14,066 nt of DNA from JAKQIM01 sp964633225 (GTDB taxonomy: Bacteria > Chloroflexota > Anaerolineae > Anaerolineales > UBA4823). The translations under genes and the position numbers were made by a program. Position 1 is the stretch's first letter, and each line of letters opens with the position of its first letter. The stretch is from positions 1 through 14,066 of the forward strand of contig CAZWFQ010000079.1 in assembly GCA_964633225.1 (NCBI GenBank). The letters run 5' to 3'. Under the pieces are notes generated by a model that did not search any database, was not told the DNA's origin, and saw only the letters and a program-made list of their open reading frames with translations. Positions 1 through 7,309 of this stretch are shown in pieces.

Positions 1-54
1 CCCCTGTTTGCACTAAAAAATAGAAAGGGCGCTTATTTGCGCAAAAACAAGGTC

Positions 55-957
55 TTACTCAAATGGGTGCTGCTGAAAGAATTCCCACATCAGGCGCGTG
101 GCATCGATGTCGTCGCTGGTAGTGCCGGCGATCCACTCAGGCAAGGGGTCGCCGCCCGGCCAGGTATGGCCGCCGCCGTCGATGGTATAGTAGATCACAT
201 CCGCACCCTGATCGCAGCCGCTGTAATGCATCCCGCTGGCATCGCCCGCACCCGGCAGGGCCTGCGCTTCTGAGCTGCAGCCGTTGTGCGCTGCCAGTTT
301 CTGCACCCAGTCATCAATGCGCGGGAATGGAATGTCAAACGAACGTGACGGCCCGCCCGTGAACGGGACAATCGGGTCGGCAGTCCCGTGGAACACAATC
401 GACGGCACAGGGCGAGATGGGGTGCATTCGTCCCAGGGCAGCAGGTATGCCCCTGCCACGCCGCCAATAGCGGCAATGCGCTCCGACAGCTTGCAAGATA
501 AGGCAAACGACATCCCCCCTCCGTTCGACAGGCCGTTGGCGTAGATTCGAGCCGGGTCGATGTTGTACTCCCCTTCCAGGTGGTCAATCAAATCTGAGAT
601 AAAGGTCACATCTTGCATCAACCCGGCACCGCTGCCGGCACGCCAGCGCAGCGGATAGTCGGTTCCCATTGGATATACCATCAAGAAACCTTGCTCATCC
701 GCCAGGTCATTCCAGCGCGAGATCTGCTGCTGGTGGGCGGGCCACTCGGCAAAACCGTGTATGCTGATCACCAGCGGCGTTGGGGTGGATGGGTCATAGG
801 CGTCTGGCACATAGAGCAGATAGCGCCGCTGCTCACCGGCAGATGTGAGCGATCCATTGGTGCGGTTAGAGAGCATAAAGACTGCCACAACTACCAGCAC
901 CAGCAGCACCGGGATCGAGAGGACAACCAACAAGATGCGGGGGAAAATTTTCTTCAT
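55..957 (-). CDS. PHB depolymerase/LpqC-like alpha/beta-hydrolase esterase, membrane-anchored or secreted
   Basis: A 300-residue alpha/beta hydrolase of the polyhydroxybutyrate depolymerase/LpqC-like esterase type, expected to hydrolyse esters outside the cytoplasm. Residues 1-30 (MKKIFPRILL, then a long Leu/Val stretch) form a signal anchor or signal peptide. The catalytic parts are visible in order: oxyanion HG at 67-68, nucleophile Ser144 in GLSNGG, Asp194 in HGTADPIV, and His264 in GGGHTWPGG. I chose the ATG at 957 because the signal sequence starts there; an in-frame ATG at 1002 would add 15 polar residues before it. No Shine-Dalgarno sequence precedes 957, and a -10-like TATAAT lies only six bases upstream, so a leaderless mRNA is possible. 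The gene is divergent from the repeat-protein gene. The fold and family are fairly secure; the substrate (polyester, feruloyl or other ester) cannot be told from the sequence. Confidence 0.85.
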   Translation of the reverse strand: MKKIFPRILLVVLSIPVLLVLVVVAVFMLSNRTNGSLTSAGEQRRYLLYVPDAYDPSTPTPLVISIHGFAEWPAHQQQISRWNDLADEQGFLMVYPMGTDYPLRWRAGSGAGLMQDVTFISDLIDHLEGEYNIDPARIYANGLSNGGGMSFALSCKLSERIAAIGGVAGAYLLPWDECTPSRPVPSIVFHGTADPIVPFTGGPSRSFDIPFPRIDDWVQKLAAHNGCSSEAQALPGAGDASGMHYSGCDQGADVIYYTIDGGGHTWPGGDPLPEWIAGTTSDDIDATRLMWEFFQQHPFE

Positions 958-963
958 GGGCTT

Positions 964-994
964 ATTATACGCCAGGTTATCCCCCATATGCCAA
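964..994 (-). promoter_or_regulatory. Putative esterase promoter, possibly leaderless
   Basis: On the minus strand TTGGCA (994-989) and TATAAT (969-964) are separated by 19 bases. The -10 box ends six bases before the ATG at 957, so transcription would begin at or next to the start codon. The 19-base spacer is long, so this is tentative. Confidence 0.4.
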
Positions 995-1008
995 GGCACC
1001 ATTGCCGA

Positions 1009-1037
1009 TTGACAAAATAAAACAAATATGATATATA
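1009..1037 (+). promoter_or_regulatory. Sigma70-type promoter of the repeat-protein gene
   Basis: TTGACA (1009-1014), a 17-base spacer and TATATA (1032-1037) give a near-consensus promoter. A start near 1044 would leave a leader of about 40 bases. A GAGAGG ribosome binding site (1071-1076) lies eight bases before the ATG at 1085. Confidence 0.7.
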
Positions 1038-1084
1038 TAGTCCAATTTACAATTTAACCTATTGCCCATTGAGAGGCGGATTGT

Positions 1085-2794
1085 ATGTACACCAACATCT
1101 TACGTGTGGTATTGGTTCTATCAATTCTATTGGTTGGAAATGTCGTCGAAACACAAGCTGCCCCACTCTCAAGCTCCCTGGGGACTCAATTCCTCCATGT
1201 TGCCACCACAATCAACACCAGCGGTAACATAACCACCCTCGATCATCCTCTGCTCAACAACCAGCCCAATGCAATTTTCTTTGTGACCCACAACTGGAAC
1301 CCTGGCGCAGTCGGGGGAACTTACAACAATCATAATTTGGGGGTTTATTATGCTGCGAACAGATGGAGTGTTTTCAACCAGGATCTCAGCAACTTACAGC
1401 CTGGTACCACGTTCAACGTATTCATTCCAACCCCAGGTGACAATGTGTTTGTTCAAGAGGCCACCGTCGATAACATCACTGGCAACTATACGGTGATCGA
1501 CCATCCCCAAGCCAACAACCATCCCAATGCCATCCTAATGGTCACTCAGAATTGGAACCCGGGCGGCGGTTTTGGCCTTTACAACAACCACCCGATTGGC
1601 GTGTACTACACAGGCTCTAACTGGGCCATCTTCAACCAAGACTTGACCTCGATGCCTGAAAACGCATCCTTCAATGTGTTCATTTTGCCTGCTGGAACGG
1701 GGTTTGTCCATCTTGCGACAGCCAGCAACATTGATGTGAACACAACGCACATCGACCACCCGTTGACCAACCAAGAGCCCAACGCCCTGGTTTTCATCAC
1801 ACCCAACTGGAACCCCGGCAATACTGGCGGCACCTATGCCAACTTTCCGGTTGGCGTGTACTATTCTGGATTCCAGAATAAAATAGCCATTTTTCACGAA
1901 AATGTCCTGGGGAGCATGCCCACCGGCGCGGCATTCAACGTGCTCGTGCTTCCACCCAGCTCCACAACCTTTGTTCATACAGCCAGCGAGAGCAGCATCA
2001 GCGGCAATGTAACCCACCTGAGCTCTGCCTTGCTCAACGAGCAGCCCAATGCGCTGCTTTTTGCCACCCAGAACTGGAATCCGTACGGCAGATCACCTGG
2101 CGTGTACAACAACAATCACATTGGCGCCTGGTACAACAACGCCACCCTCTCGTGGAATATCTTTAACCAGAGCATCTTCGCCACCATGCCAAATGAGGCC
2201 GCCTTCAACATCCTGGTTCCCCATCCCGATGCCACCGTCTTCGTGCACCGAGCAGTTACGGGCAATACCTTTGGGCACATCACTCAGATCGACCATCCCC
2301 TAACCAACAACAACCCCAATGCGCTTTTGCTGGTGACACACAACTATAACCCCGGCGGCGTAGGCGGCACCTACAACAATCACCCGCTTGGCGTGTATTA
2401 TGATGCCCCCTACTGGCACATCTTCAATCAAGATTTGGCGGCTATGCCAGAAAATACCTTGTTCAATATCATCGTGCCGCAGCCAGGGACCGGTAAAGAT
2501 GTGTTCGTGCACAAGGCCACGCTCAGCAACACGAGCGGGAACTACACCGTTATCAATCACCCCCTGGCAAACAACAATCCCAACGCCATTCTGATCGCTA
2601 CACCAAACTACAATCCCGGTGGAACCTGCCCGTGTACCTACCTGGACATGTCTTATGGCGTCTACTACCAAACCAGTGCCCAAAGGTGGGCGATCTTTAA
2701 CCAGAATCTACTGGGAGGCATGCCAACCAATGCCGCTTTCAACGTGTATGTGTTAACCGACTGGGCAGTGTACCTGCCCTTGATCAATCGTTAA
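1085..2794 (+). CDS. Secreted protein of six tandem ~85-residue repeats (DUF7452-like)
   Basis: A 569-residue Asn-rich protein. Residues 1-26 form a signal peptide (hydrophobic core LRVVLVLSILLVG) with probable cleavage after ETQA. The rest is six tandem repeats starting near residues 36, 121, 207, 295, 384 and 472. Each follows one pattern: F(V/L)HxAT, S/GN(I/Y)T, (I/L)DHPLxNNxPNA(I/L), (H/Q)NWNPGG, YNNHPxGVYY, W(A/H)IFNQ(D/N)L, MPxxAxFNV. The repeat resembles the domain I recall as DUF7452; that label comes from memory and is unchecked. The protein ends in VYLPLINR, a short hydrophobic tail common at the C-terminus of secreted Chloroflexota proteins, possibly a sorting or anchoring signal. 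Function is unknown; repeated aromatic and Asn-rich surfaces suggest extracellular binding. Its 3' end is duplicated in broken form at 11389-11681. Confidence 0.85.
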   Translation: MYTNILRVVLVLSILLVGNVVETQAAPLSSSLGTQFLHVATTINTSGNITTLDHPLLNNQPNAIFFVTHNWNPGAVGGTYNNHNLGVYYAANRWSVFNQDLSNLQPGTTFNVFIPTPGDNVFVQEATVDNITGNYTVIDHPQANNHPNAILMVTQNWNPGGGFGLYNNHPIGVYYTGSNWAIFNQDLTSMPENASFNVFILPAGTGFVHLATASNIDVNTTHIDHPLTNQEPNALVFITPNWNPGNTGGTYANFPVGVYYSGFQNKIAIFHENVLGSMPTGAAFNVLVLPPSSTTFVHTASESSISGNVTHLSSALLNEQPNALLFATQNWNPYGRSPGVYNNNHIGAWYNNATLSWNIFNQSIFATMPNEAAFNILVPHPDATVFVHRAVTGNTFGHITQIDHPLTNNNPNALLLVTHNYNPGGVGGTYNNHPLGVYYDAPYWHIFNQDLAAMPENTLFNIIVPQPGTGKDVFVHKATLSNTSGNYTVINHPLANNNPNAILIATPNYNPGGTCPCTYLDMSYGVYYQTSAQRWAIFNQNLLGGMPTNAAFNVYVLTDWAVYLPLINR

Positions 2795-2824
2795 ATTCTG
2801 CCTGATCGTCCTAACAAAAAGACT
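2297..2824 (+). repeat. Direct repeat, upstream copy (partner at 11386-11726)
   Basis: The part of the repeat-protein gene from repeat 5 to about 30 bases beyond its stop is similar to 11386-11726. The other copy lacks about 200 internal bases and differs by small indels. Outside this segment I see no similarity on the left. On the right the match fades within an A-rich GACTG/GACCG stretch that forms the terminator arm in the second copy only. Confidence 0.8.
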
Positions 2825-2846
2825 GATCTAAAAAGTTGTGTTCGGT

Positions 2847-2884
2847 GGGGCTGTCCAAAAAGTAAATTTGGACAGCCCCTTTTG
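2847..2884 (+). terminator. Rho-independent terminator after the repeat-protein gene
   Basis: Arms at 2847-2859 (GGGGCTGTCCAAA) and 2867-2879 pair perfectly over 13 bp around a 7-base loop, followed by TTTT. It is a good terminator. The outer GGGGCTGTCC also resembles terminal inverted repeats of some insertion sequences, so an IS or MITE remnant is an alternative. Confidence 0.75.
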
Positions 2885-2928
2885 CTTTGTGCATCCAAAG
2901 AGAAAAAACCACCAGTCTATCAGCTCTC

Positions 2929-2957
2929 TTGACATATGAATAATATGTTCATATAAT
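2929..2957 (+). promoter_or_regulatory. Perfect-consensus promoter of the TetR/ABC operon
   Basis: TTGACA (2929-2934), exactly 17 bases, then TATAAT (2952-2957), an exact match to the sigma70 consensus. Expected start near 2964. A ribosome binding site AAGGTGA (2977-2983) precedes the ATG at 2987. Such a strong promoter implies repression, which fits the operators overlapping it. Confidence 0.85.
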
Positions 2958-2972
2958 ACGAATATAATATTC
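2938..2972 (+). promoter_or_regulatory. Two dyad operators, probably for the TetR repressor
   Basis: Site 1 (2938-2950) is GAATAATATGTTC. Site 2 (2960-2972) is GAATATAATATTC, a perfect 13-base palindrome. Both have the form GAA-N7-TTC. Their centres are 22 bp apart, about two helical turns, so two dimers would sit on one DNA face. Site 1 fills the promoter spacer, and the -10 box lies between the sites. Autorepression by the adjacent TetR protein is inferred. Confidence 0.65.
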
Positions 2973-2986
2973 ATACAAGGTGACAT

Positions 2987-3670
2987 ATGGACTTAGCTTC
3001 GATACAATCTATCATCTATCAGGCCGAGCAAGACGGGCTCGTCCAACGCACCTTCCGCCGCCTGGATCCCGACCGGCAGCAGGCGGTCATTCATGCCATC
3101 CTGGCTGAAGCAGCCGTCTCAGGGCCAGATCAGATCCGCATCCAGGCGGTAGCAAAACGGGCCGGGGTGGCGGTTGGCTCACTGTACCAGTATTTTTCTG
3201 ACCGAGAGCATCTGCTAGATTTTGCCATCTGGTTGTCTTCCAGGTCATGGGAAGAAATGTTCAACCAGTATATTCCACTGCTGGCAGCCATGCCGCTGCG
3301 GGATGGCTTGCGAGCTTATATCCAGGGCGGGCTTGAAATGAGTGAAACGGAGCGCGGTGTAGTCCAATTTTTGGGGCGGGCAGCCTACCAGGGCAGCCAG
3401 GGCCGGGCCCACGCCGCGGTGGATTCGATTGCACACATGATGTTATCAGCCACGCAGAAAATGCTAGAACAAGCCAGGTTGCGGGGTGAAATCCGCCAAG
3501 ACCTGGATCTAGAAGCCACCGCCCGTTCTGTGAACGCCTACCTGATTGCGCTTGGGGATGGGCAGCTTTTTCCACACCTGACCAGGTACTACCAGTTGAC
3601 CGGCGAAGATATGCCCTTTGATCGGGTACTGGATGCGACAATTGATTTGATCATCCACGGATTGGAATAA
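2987..3670 (+). CDS. TetR/AcrR-family transcriptional regulator
   Basis: A 227-residue TetR-family repressor, slightly longer than usual because about 28 residues precede the DNA-binding domain. The HTH spans about residues 50-72 (IRIQAVAKRAG followed by VAVGSLYQYFSDRE), which carries the typical SLYxYFxxRExLL recognition-helix signature. The helical C-terminal part should bind a ligand, but the sequence does not reveal which. The gene is first in an operon with an ABC ATPase (15-base gap) and an ABC-2 permease, the usual layout of a drug- or lipid-responsive exporter that represses itself until its ligand binds. Two GAA-N7-TTC dyads overlap its own promoter and are the likely operators. Family assignment is firm; ligand unknown. 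Confidence 0.9.
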   Translation: MDLASIQSIIYQAEQDGLVQRTFRRLDPDRQQAVIHAILAEAAVSGPDQIRIQAVAKRAGVAVGSLYQYFSDREHLLDFAIWLSSRSWEEMFNQYIPLLAAMPLRDGLRAYIQGGLEMSETERGVVQFLGRAAYQGSQGRAHAAVDSIAHMMLSATQKMLEQARLRGEIRQDLDLEATARSVNAYLIALGDGQLFPHLTRYYQLTGEDMPFDRVLDATIDLIIHGLE

Positions 3671-3685
3671 TAGATTGGGGTAGCG

Positions 3686-4621
3686 ATGTTTCCTTCAAGT
3701 CTTGAAATCAGGAATCTGCAGAAATCATTTGGAACGCTAAAGGCCGTGGATGGCGTTAGTTTGCAGGTGCAGCAGGGCGAGATCTTCGGCTTGCTGGGAC
3801 CGAATGGTGCTGGGAAAACGACCACCATCCAGATGATCTGCGGCTTATTGAAACCGGACGCAGGTGAGATTTACATCAATGGGCAGTTGGTCAGACCCGG
3901 CAATTTAACCGTCATGCGAAAAGTGGGTCTCTGCACCCAATTGAACATCCTGTGGGAAAAGCTGACCTGCTTCGAGCAGCTGCTATTTGTAGGCCAGATG
4001 TACCACCTGCCTGAAAGACAGGCCCGCCAACGGGCAGCCGAACTGCTCGACCAACTGGGTTTAAGCGAGAAACGCAACCAGTTAGCAAGTAAGCTGTCGG
4101 GCGGTATGCAGCGGCGGCTGAACCTGGCATTGGCCCTGGTACACGACCCAGAACTGGTGGTACTGGACGAACCCGAAACCGGCCTGGACCCACAAAGCCG
4201 GGTGATGGTTCGCGAATACATCCACTCCCTCGCCCGGAAGAAGACGGTTATCCTGACCACGCATAACATGGATGAAGCAGACCGCCTGTCTGACCGGGTG
4301 GCGATCATTGATCAGGGTCATCTGCTGGTGATGGATACCCCCGAAGCACTGAAGCGTACCCTCGGTGAGGGGGATGTGCTGGAGATGGAGCTCACTCACC
4401 CGCTGCCCGAGCTGGCCTATGGGGCATTGCAAGCAGCAGGCATGCAGGTTCACACGGCTAACCACACGCTGATCCTGCGCGGCCGGGTATTGATCGAAAA
4501 GCTGCCGGCTGTGCTGGAGATATTCCACCAGAACGGCATTCAAGCTGGCGAAACGCGCATGCGTTCTAACACGTTGGAAGATGTGTTCATTTCCATAACC
4601 GGGCGTAAGCTGCGAGAGTAA
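3686..4621 (+). CDS. ABC-2 type exporter, ATP-binding subunit
   Basis: A 311-residue ATPase of the DrrA/CcmA/NatA-like ABC exporter group, expected to power the permease encoded just downstream. Visible motifs: Walker A GPNGAGKT (38-45), Q-loop Gln85, signature LSGGMQRR (137-144), Walker B LVVLDEPE (157-164), D-loop GLD (166-168), and switch His193 in TTHNMDEADRL. The position after DEP is Glu instead of the common Thr or Ser, a mild variation. Residues after about 225 form the extra C-terminal domain typical of this group. It starts 15 bases after the TetR stop and ends 25 bases before the permease, so the three genes should be co-transcribed. Substrate cannot be deduced; antibiotic or hydrophobic compound efflux is the usual role. 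Confidence 0.92.
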   Translation: MFPSSLEIRNLQKSFGTLKAVDGVSLQVQQGEIFGLLGPNGAGKTTTIQMICGLLKPDAGEIYINGQLVRPGNLTVMRKVGLCTQLNILWEKLTCFEQLLFVGQMYHLPERQARQRAAELLDQLGLSEKRNQLASKLSGGMQRRLNLALALVHDPELVVLDEPETGLDPQSRVMVREYIHSLARKKTVILTTHNMDEADRLSDRVAIIDQGHLLVMDTPEALKRTLGEGDVLEMELTHPLPELAYGALQAAGMQVHTANHTLILRGRVLIEKLPAVLEIFHQNGIQAGETRMRSNTLEDVFISITGRKLRE

Positions 4622-4646
4622 TAAAGAGTTTTACGAAGGGAAAAAG

Positions 4647-5798
4647 ATGCGACTTTGGAATGTTTTTGTAAAATGTGCCCGGGAACAGAAAAGGGATTTG
4701 TGGGTCTTGATGCTTAGCCTGGCCTTTGCTCCGCTGTTTGTCTTCATTTACTGGCTCATGACCAGCGCCGGTGGATCAACCACCTACGGCTTGATCGTCA
4801 TCAACCAAGATCAAGGATACCAGGATCAACGGGCGGGCCAGGCACTGGTATTGCAGTTGAAAGAATTTTCGTATGAGAATGGCGCCCCCTTCCTGAGGGT
4901 GATCGAGGAGACGGATCGCACAACGGCCGAAAAACGGCTGCAAAATCGAGAGGCCGCAGCGCTATTGATCATCCCCGAGGATTTTTCTGAAGTGGTTGAA
5001 GGGATGAAAGAGGCCCGCCAGGTTAAATTGACCAGTCTTGAATTTGTGGGCGATCTGACCTACCCAACCTATACGGTAGCGGCCGTATCTGCCATGACGG
5101 TGGCAGATACCTTTATCAGCTCGCTGAGCCAAGAAACCCGCCCGGTCGCTTTCCTTGAAACCCCTCTGGGTGCATCCGCTTCGCGGAGTGAATTTGAAAA
5201 CTACATGCCGGGATTGTTTATTTTTGCGGTGGTCATCACCATCTTCCAGGCTGCCATGCTCGTCACCCGCGAGAGTGAAGGCGGCAAACTCATCCGTTTG
5301 CGGATGGCAGGGGTCAGTTCCTTTGAATTCCTGGGCGGAGTCTCTGCCTGGTTGGTGCTGGTATCGGTGATCAGCGCCGGAGTGACATTTGCCACAGCCA
5401 TTGCGCTGGGTTTCACCAGCCAGGGCCCCCTCTGGTTGGCAGTACTGGTCATCATAATCACCAGCTTTTCCATTATTGGCAGCGGCATGATCGTTGCCAG
5501 CTTTGCGAAAACCGTCTCGCAGGCATTTGTGATTGCCAACTTCCCGCTGGGGCTGTTGATGTTTTTAACCGGGGCCATTTTTCCATTACCGCGCACCAGC
5601 CTGTTCACCATCGCCGGTCACGAGATGGCATTTGCCGACATCTTGCCGCCCACCCATGCAGTAATTGCGTTGAACAAGATATTCACCCTGGGGGCAGGTT
5701 TCTCTGACATAGGTTTTGAATTGAGCCTGTTGATCATCCTTTCTGCGTTGTATTTCGCCATCGGCGTCATCTTATTCCGCCGCATGAACTTGCAGTAA
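4647..5798 (+). CDS. ABC-2 type exporter, permease subunit
   Basis: A 383-residue membrane subunit of the ABC-2 family (YhgE/NatB/YbhR-like layout). One membrane helix at about 19-40 is followed by a large external domain (about 41-185) and five more helices near 188-206, 229-255, 263-285, 292-314 and 357-377. The segment LPPTHAVIALNKIF (333-346) matches the conserved region before the last helix of such permeases. An AAGGGA ribosome binding site precedes the ATG. It would pair as a homodimer with the ATPase encoded immediately upstream, under the TetR-controlled promoter. A strong terminator follows four bases after the stop. Family and partner are secure; the cargo is unknown. Confidence 0.9.
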   Translation: MRLWNVFVKCAREQKRDLWVLMLSLAFAPLFVFIYWLMTSAGGSTTYGLIVINQDQGYQDQRAGQALVLQLKEFSYENGAPFLRVIEETDRTTAEKRLQNREAAALLIIPEDFSEVVEGMKEARQVKLTSLEFVGDLTYPTYTVAAVSAMTVADTFISSLSQETRPVAFLETPLGASASRSEFENYMPGLFIFAVVITIFQAAMLVTRESEGGKLIRLRMAGVSSFEFLGGVSAWLVLVSVISAGVTFATAIALGFTSQGPLWLAVLVIIITSFSIIGSGMIVASFAKTVSQAFVIANFPLGLLMFLTGAIFPLPRTSLFTIAGHEMAFADILPPTHAVIALNKIFTLGAGFSDIGFELSLLIILSALYFAIGVILFRRMNLQ

Positions 5799-5801
5799 TA
5801 T

Positions 5802-5836
5802 CCAAAAACACCACCCCAGTAAGGTGGTGTTTTTGG
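5802..5836 (+). terminator. Bidirectional rho-independent terminator between convergent genes
   Basis: Perfect 14-bp stem (5802-5815 with 5823-5836) and a 7-base loop. The arms carry an A run on the left and a T run on the right, so it can act in both directions. It sits between the permease gene and the convergent solute-binding-protein gene. Confidence 0.9.
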
Positions 5837-5894
5837 CTGCTGCCCCCACAGGGGTCCACGGTCCAAACAGCGGCGGTGCGCTTTGCAATTGGGC

Positions 5895-7097
5895 TTATTG
5901 AGAAAACATGATATCCAAACGCCTTGCCAGGGATATAATGTTCCGCTCCAGGGAAGTTTGCAAAACCTGAGCGTCAAACTTTGGGCTGCTGGCAAGATCC
6001 TGCCAGACCGAAGCGCAGGCGGTGTTCAGCCGGTCTTCAACGATACCCCAGAGTGGCAAGATGGGCATGCTTTTACCTGACATAATGGCCTGCTGGAAAA
6101 CAGCCAAGTTCGGATTTTCAGCCATGTACTCTTCAGTCCAGAAACGTTTTTGAACCGGCAAGAAACCATTCAATCCGCTCAAGCGATACGCAACATCAGA
6201 ATTGACGAGCATTTTGATTAAGTTAATCACAGCCAATGGGTTGCGCGTATGCTGCCACATAACCAGCAGCGTGCCCCCAATAAAAGCTGGGCCAGGAGGC
6301 AGTGCCACCTTCACCTTTGAGAGTATTTCTGGCGAAAGGTTGGCCCCTTTCAGATTATTGAAAAGCCACGGGCCTCCCATGGTTACTGCGGCTTTACGTT
6401 GGGCGAAAATTTCGACAAAATCATTATCAGAGACAGGAAATTTGTGGTTGGGCATGAATCGGTACAATCCGAAGTGAGCGCGCAGCCCAGAAAGTGCTTC
6501 GGGTCTATCAAACGCGGTTCGCTTGCCATCTTCCGATAAGAATTCCCCGCCCGCACCACGTAACCAACTGGCCGTGTTATACACTACATTATGAGAAGAA
6601 GGAGCTGTAGTGAGAACCAGTGGAAATTCATAATGCTGTTGAAGCTTCTCCATGCTGGTTTCAAAAACCGCAGGAGATAGAAAAGCCTGATTTGGGTCCA
6701 GCCCGGCTTTTTCCAACATATCTTCCCAATAAAATATTACCCGAGCGTCAGCTTTATAAGGAACCCCCCAAATCTTTTGGTCTGAACCCATGGTTTGATT
6801 TTGCCAAAGCGACCTAAAAATGTCATCTTCTCCACCAAACTCATGCAGCTCGCGAGCCGAGAATGGGCGCAACCCATTCATAGAGATCAGGCTTTCCAGC
6901 CAGGTAGAGCCAATTTCAGCTAAATCGCCCCCTTTACGGTAAATGGTAATGTTAACCAACTCACGCCAAATACTCGCCCAGTCAAACAACACGAGATTGA
7001 CTTTTTGATTGCTCTTCCTTTCATATTCTTGCAGAATATCCGAGAGCAATTGATTTGCGCTTGCGTCAAACATGGGGGTGATAAAATCAATGTTCAT
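5895..7097 (-). CDS. Family 1 extracellular solute-binding-protein-like protein, no signal peptide
   Basis: A 400-residue protein with the features of ABC sugar-type solute-binding proteins: IDFITPMFDASANQLLSDIL at the start, GGDLAEIGSTWL (about 55-66), WGVPYKADARVIFYWEDMLEKAGLD (about 109-133), and AVTMGGPWLFNN (about 234-245). The family normally has 25-50 residues of signal peptide and linker before the first strand, but here the domain starts at residue 2. In-frame stops lie about 18 codons upstream with no ATG, GTG or TTG between, so this start is forced. The protein should be cytoplasmic unless an upstream frameshift hides the leader. No transporter permease for it lies nearby. It looks richer in A+T than its neighbours. 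It could be a decayed binding protein or a cytosolic sugar sensor. Confidence 0.8.
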   Translation of the reverse strand: MNIDFITPMFDASANQLLSDILQEYERKSNQKVNLVLFDWASIWRELVNITIYRKGGDLAEIGSTWLESLISMNGLRPFSARELHEFGGEDDIFRSLWQNQTMGSDQKIWGVPYKADARVIFYWEDMLEKAGLDPNQAFLSPAVFETSMEKLQQHYEFPLVLTTAPSSHNVVYNTASWLRGAGGEFLSEDGKRTAFDRPEALSGLRAHFGLYRFMPNHKFPVSDNDFVEIFAQRKAAVTMGGPWLFNNLKGANLSPEILSKVKVALPPGPAFIGGTLLVMWQHTRNPLAVINLIKMLVNSDVAYRLSGLNGFLPVQKRFWTEEYMAENPNLAVFQQAIMSGKSMPILPLWGIVEDRLNTACASVWQDLASSPKFDAQVLQTSLERNIISLARRLDIMFSQ

Positions 7098-7171
7098 CTT
7101 TTTTATTACTCGGTCAAATCTGTTTGGGATAATAAATACTTCCGGGTAACATCATCAGAAAAACCACCAAT

Positions 7172-7200
7172 ATTATCTCACAATTGCTTTTTACTGTCCA
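7172..7200 (-). promoter_or_regulatory. Putative promoter of the solute-binding-protein-like gene
   Basis: On the minus strand TGGACA (7200-7195), a 17-base spacer and GATAAT (7177-7172), each one base from consensus. The start would be near 7165, giving a leader of about 70 bases before the ATG at 7097, which has only a weak A-rich ribosome binding site. If real, it argues against a frameshifted signal peptide being read from further upstream. Confidence 0.5.
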
Positions 7201-7234
7201 TTTGCACAATAAAATGCCCTCGCAAAGATTTACT

Positions 7235-7264
7235 TTCACAACTCTCCTGGTCATATGCTAGAAT
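7235..7264 (+). promoter_or_regulatory. Putative promoter of the tocopherol-cyclase-like gene
   Basis: TTCACA (7235-7240), an 18-base spacer and TAGAAT (7259-7264), with an extended -10 TG at 7256-7257. A start near 7271 leaves a leader of about 39 bases; a GGAG ribosome binding site (7299-7302) lies seven bases before the ATG at 7310. Confidence 0.5.
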
Positions 7265-7309
7265 AGATGTAGGATTTGATTATTCTGTCCCAGCAAACGG
7301 AGTTGACCG

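Noticed and set aside
1..54. A possible terminator for the esterase gene (GCGC-N6-GCGC with T-rich DNA on the minus strand).
   Set aside because: The stem is only four base pairs, too weak to call.
195..587. A 130-codon frame inside the esterase gene.
   Set aside because: It is on the same strand in another frame, and the esterase frame carries all catalytic motifs.
1535..2683. Minus-strand open frames of 160 and 127 codons opposite the repeat-protein gene.
   Set aside because: They repeat with the same period as the real gene and have no signal peptide, ribosome binding site or known motif; they are by-products of the DNA repeats.
1190..2794. Regularly spaced repeats considered as a CRISPR array.
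   Set aside because: The unit is about 255 bases, codes in one open frame, and varies by synonymous and conservative changes; there are no short identical repeats with spacers and no cas genes.
4082..4543. A 153-codon minus-strand frame opposite the ABC ATPase gene.
   Set aside because: It mirrors the ATPase coding sequence, which has every required motif.
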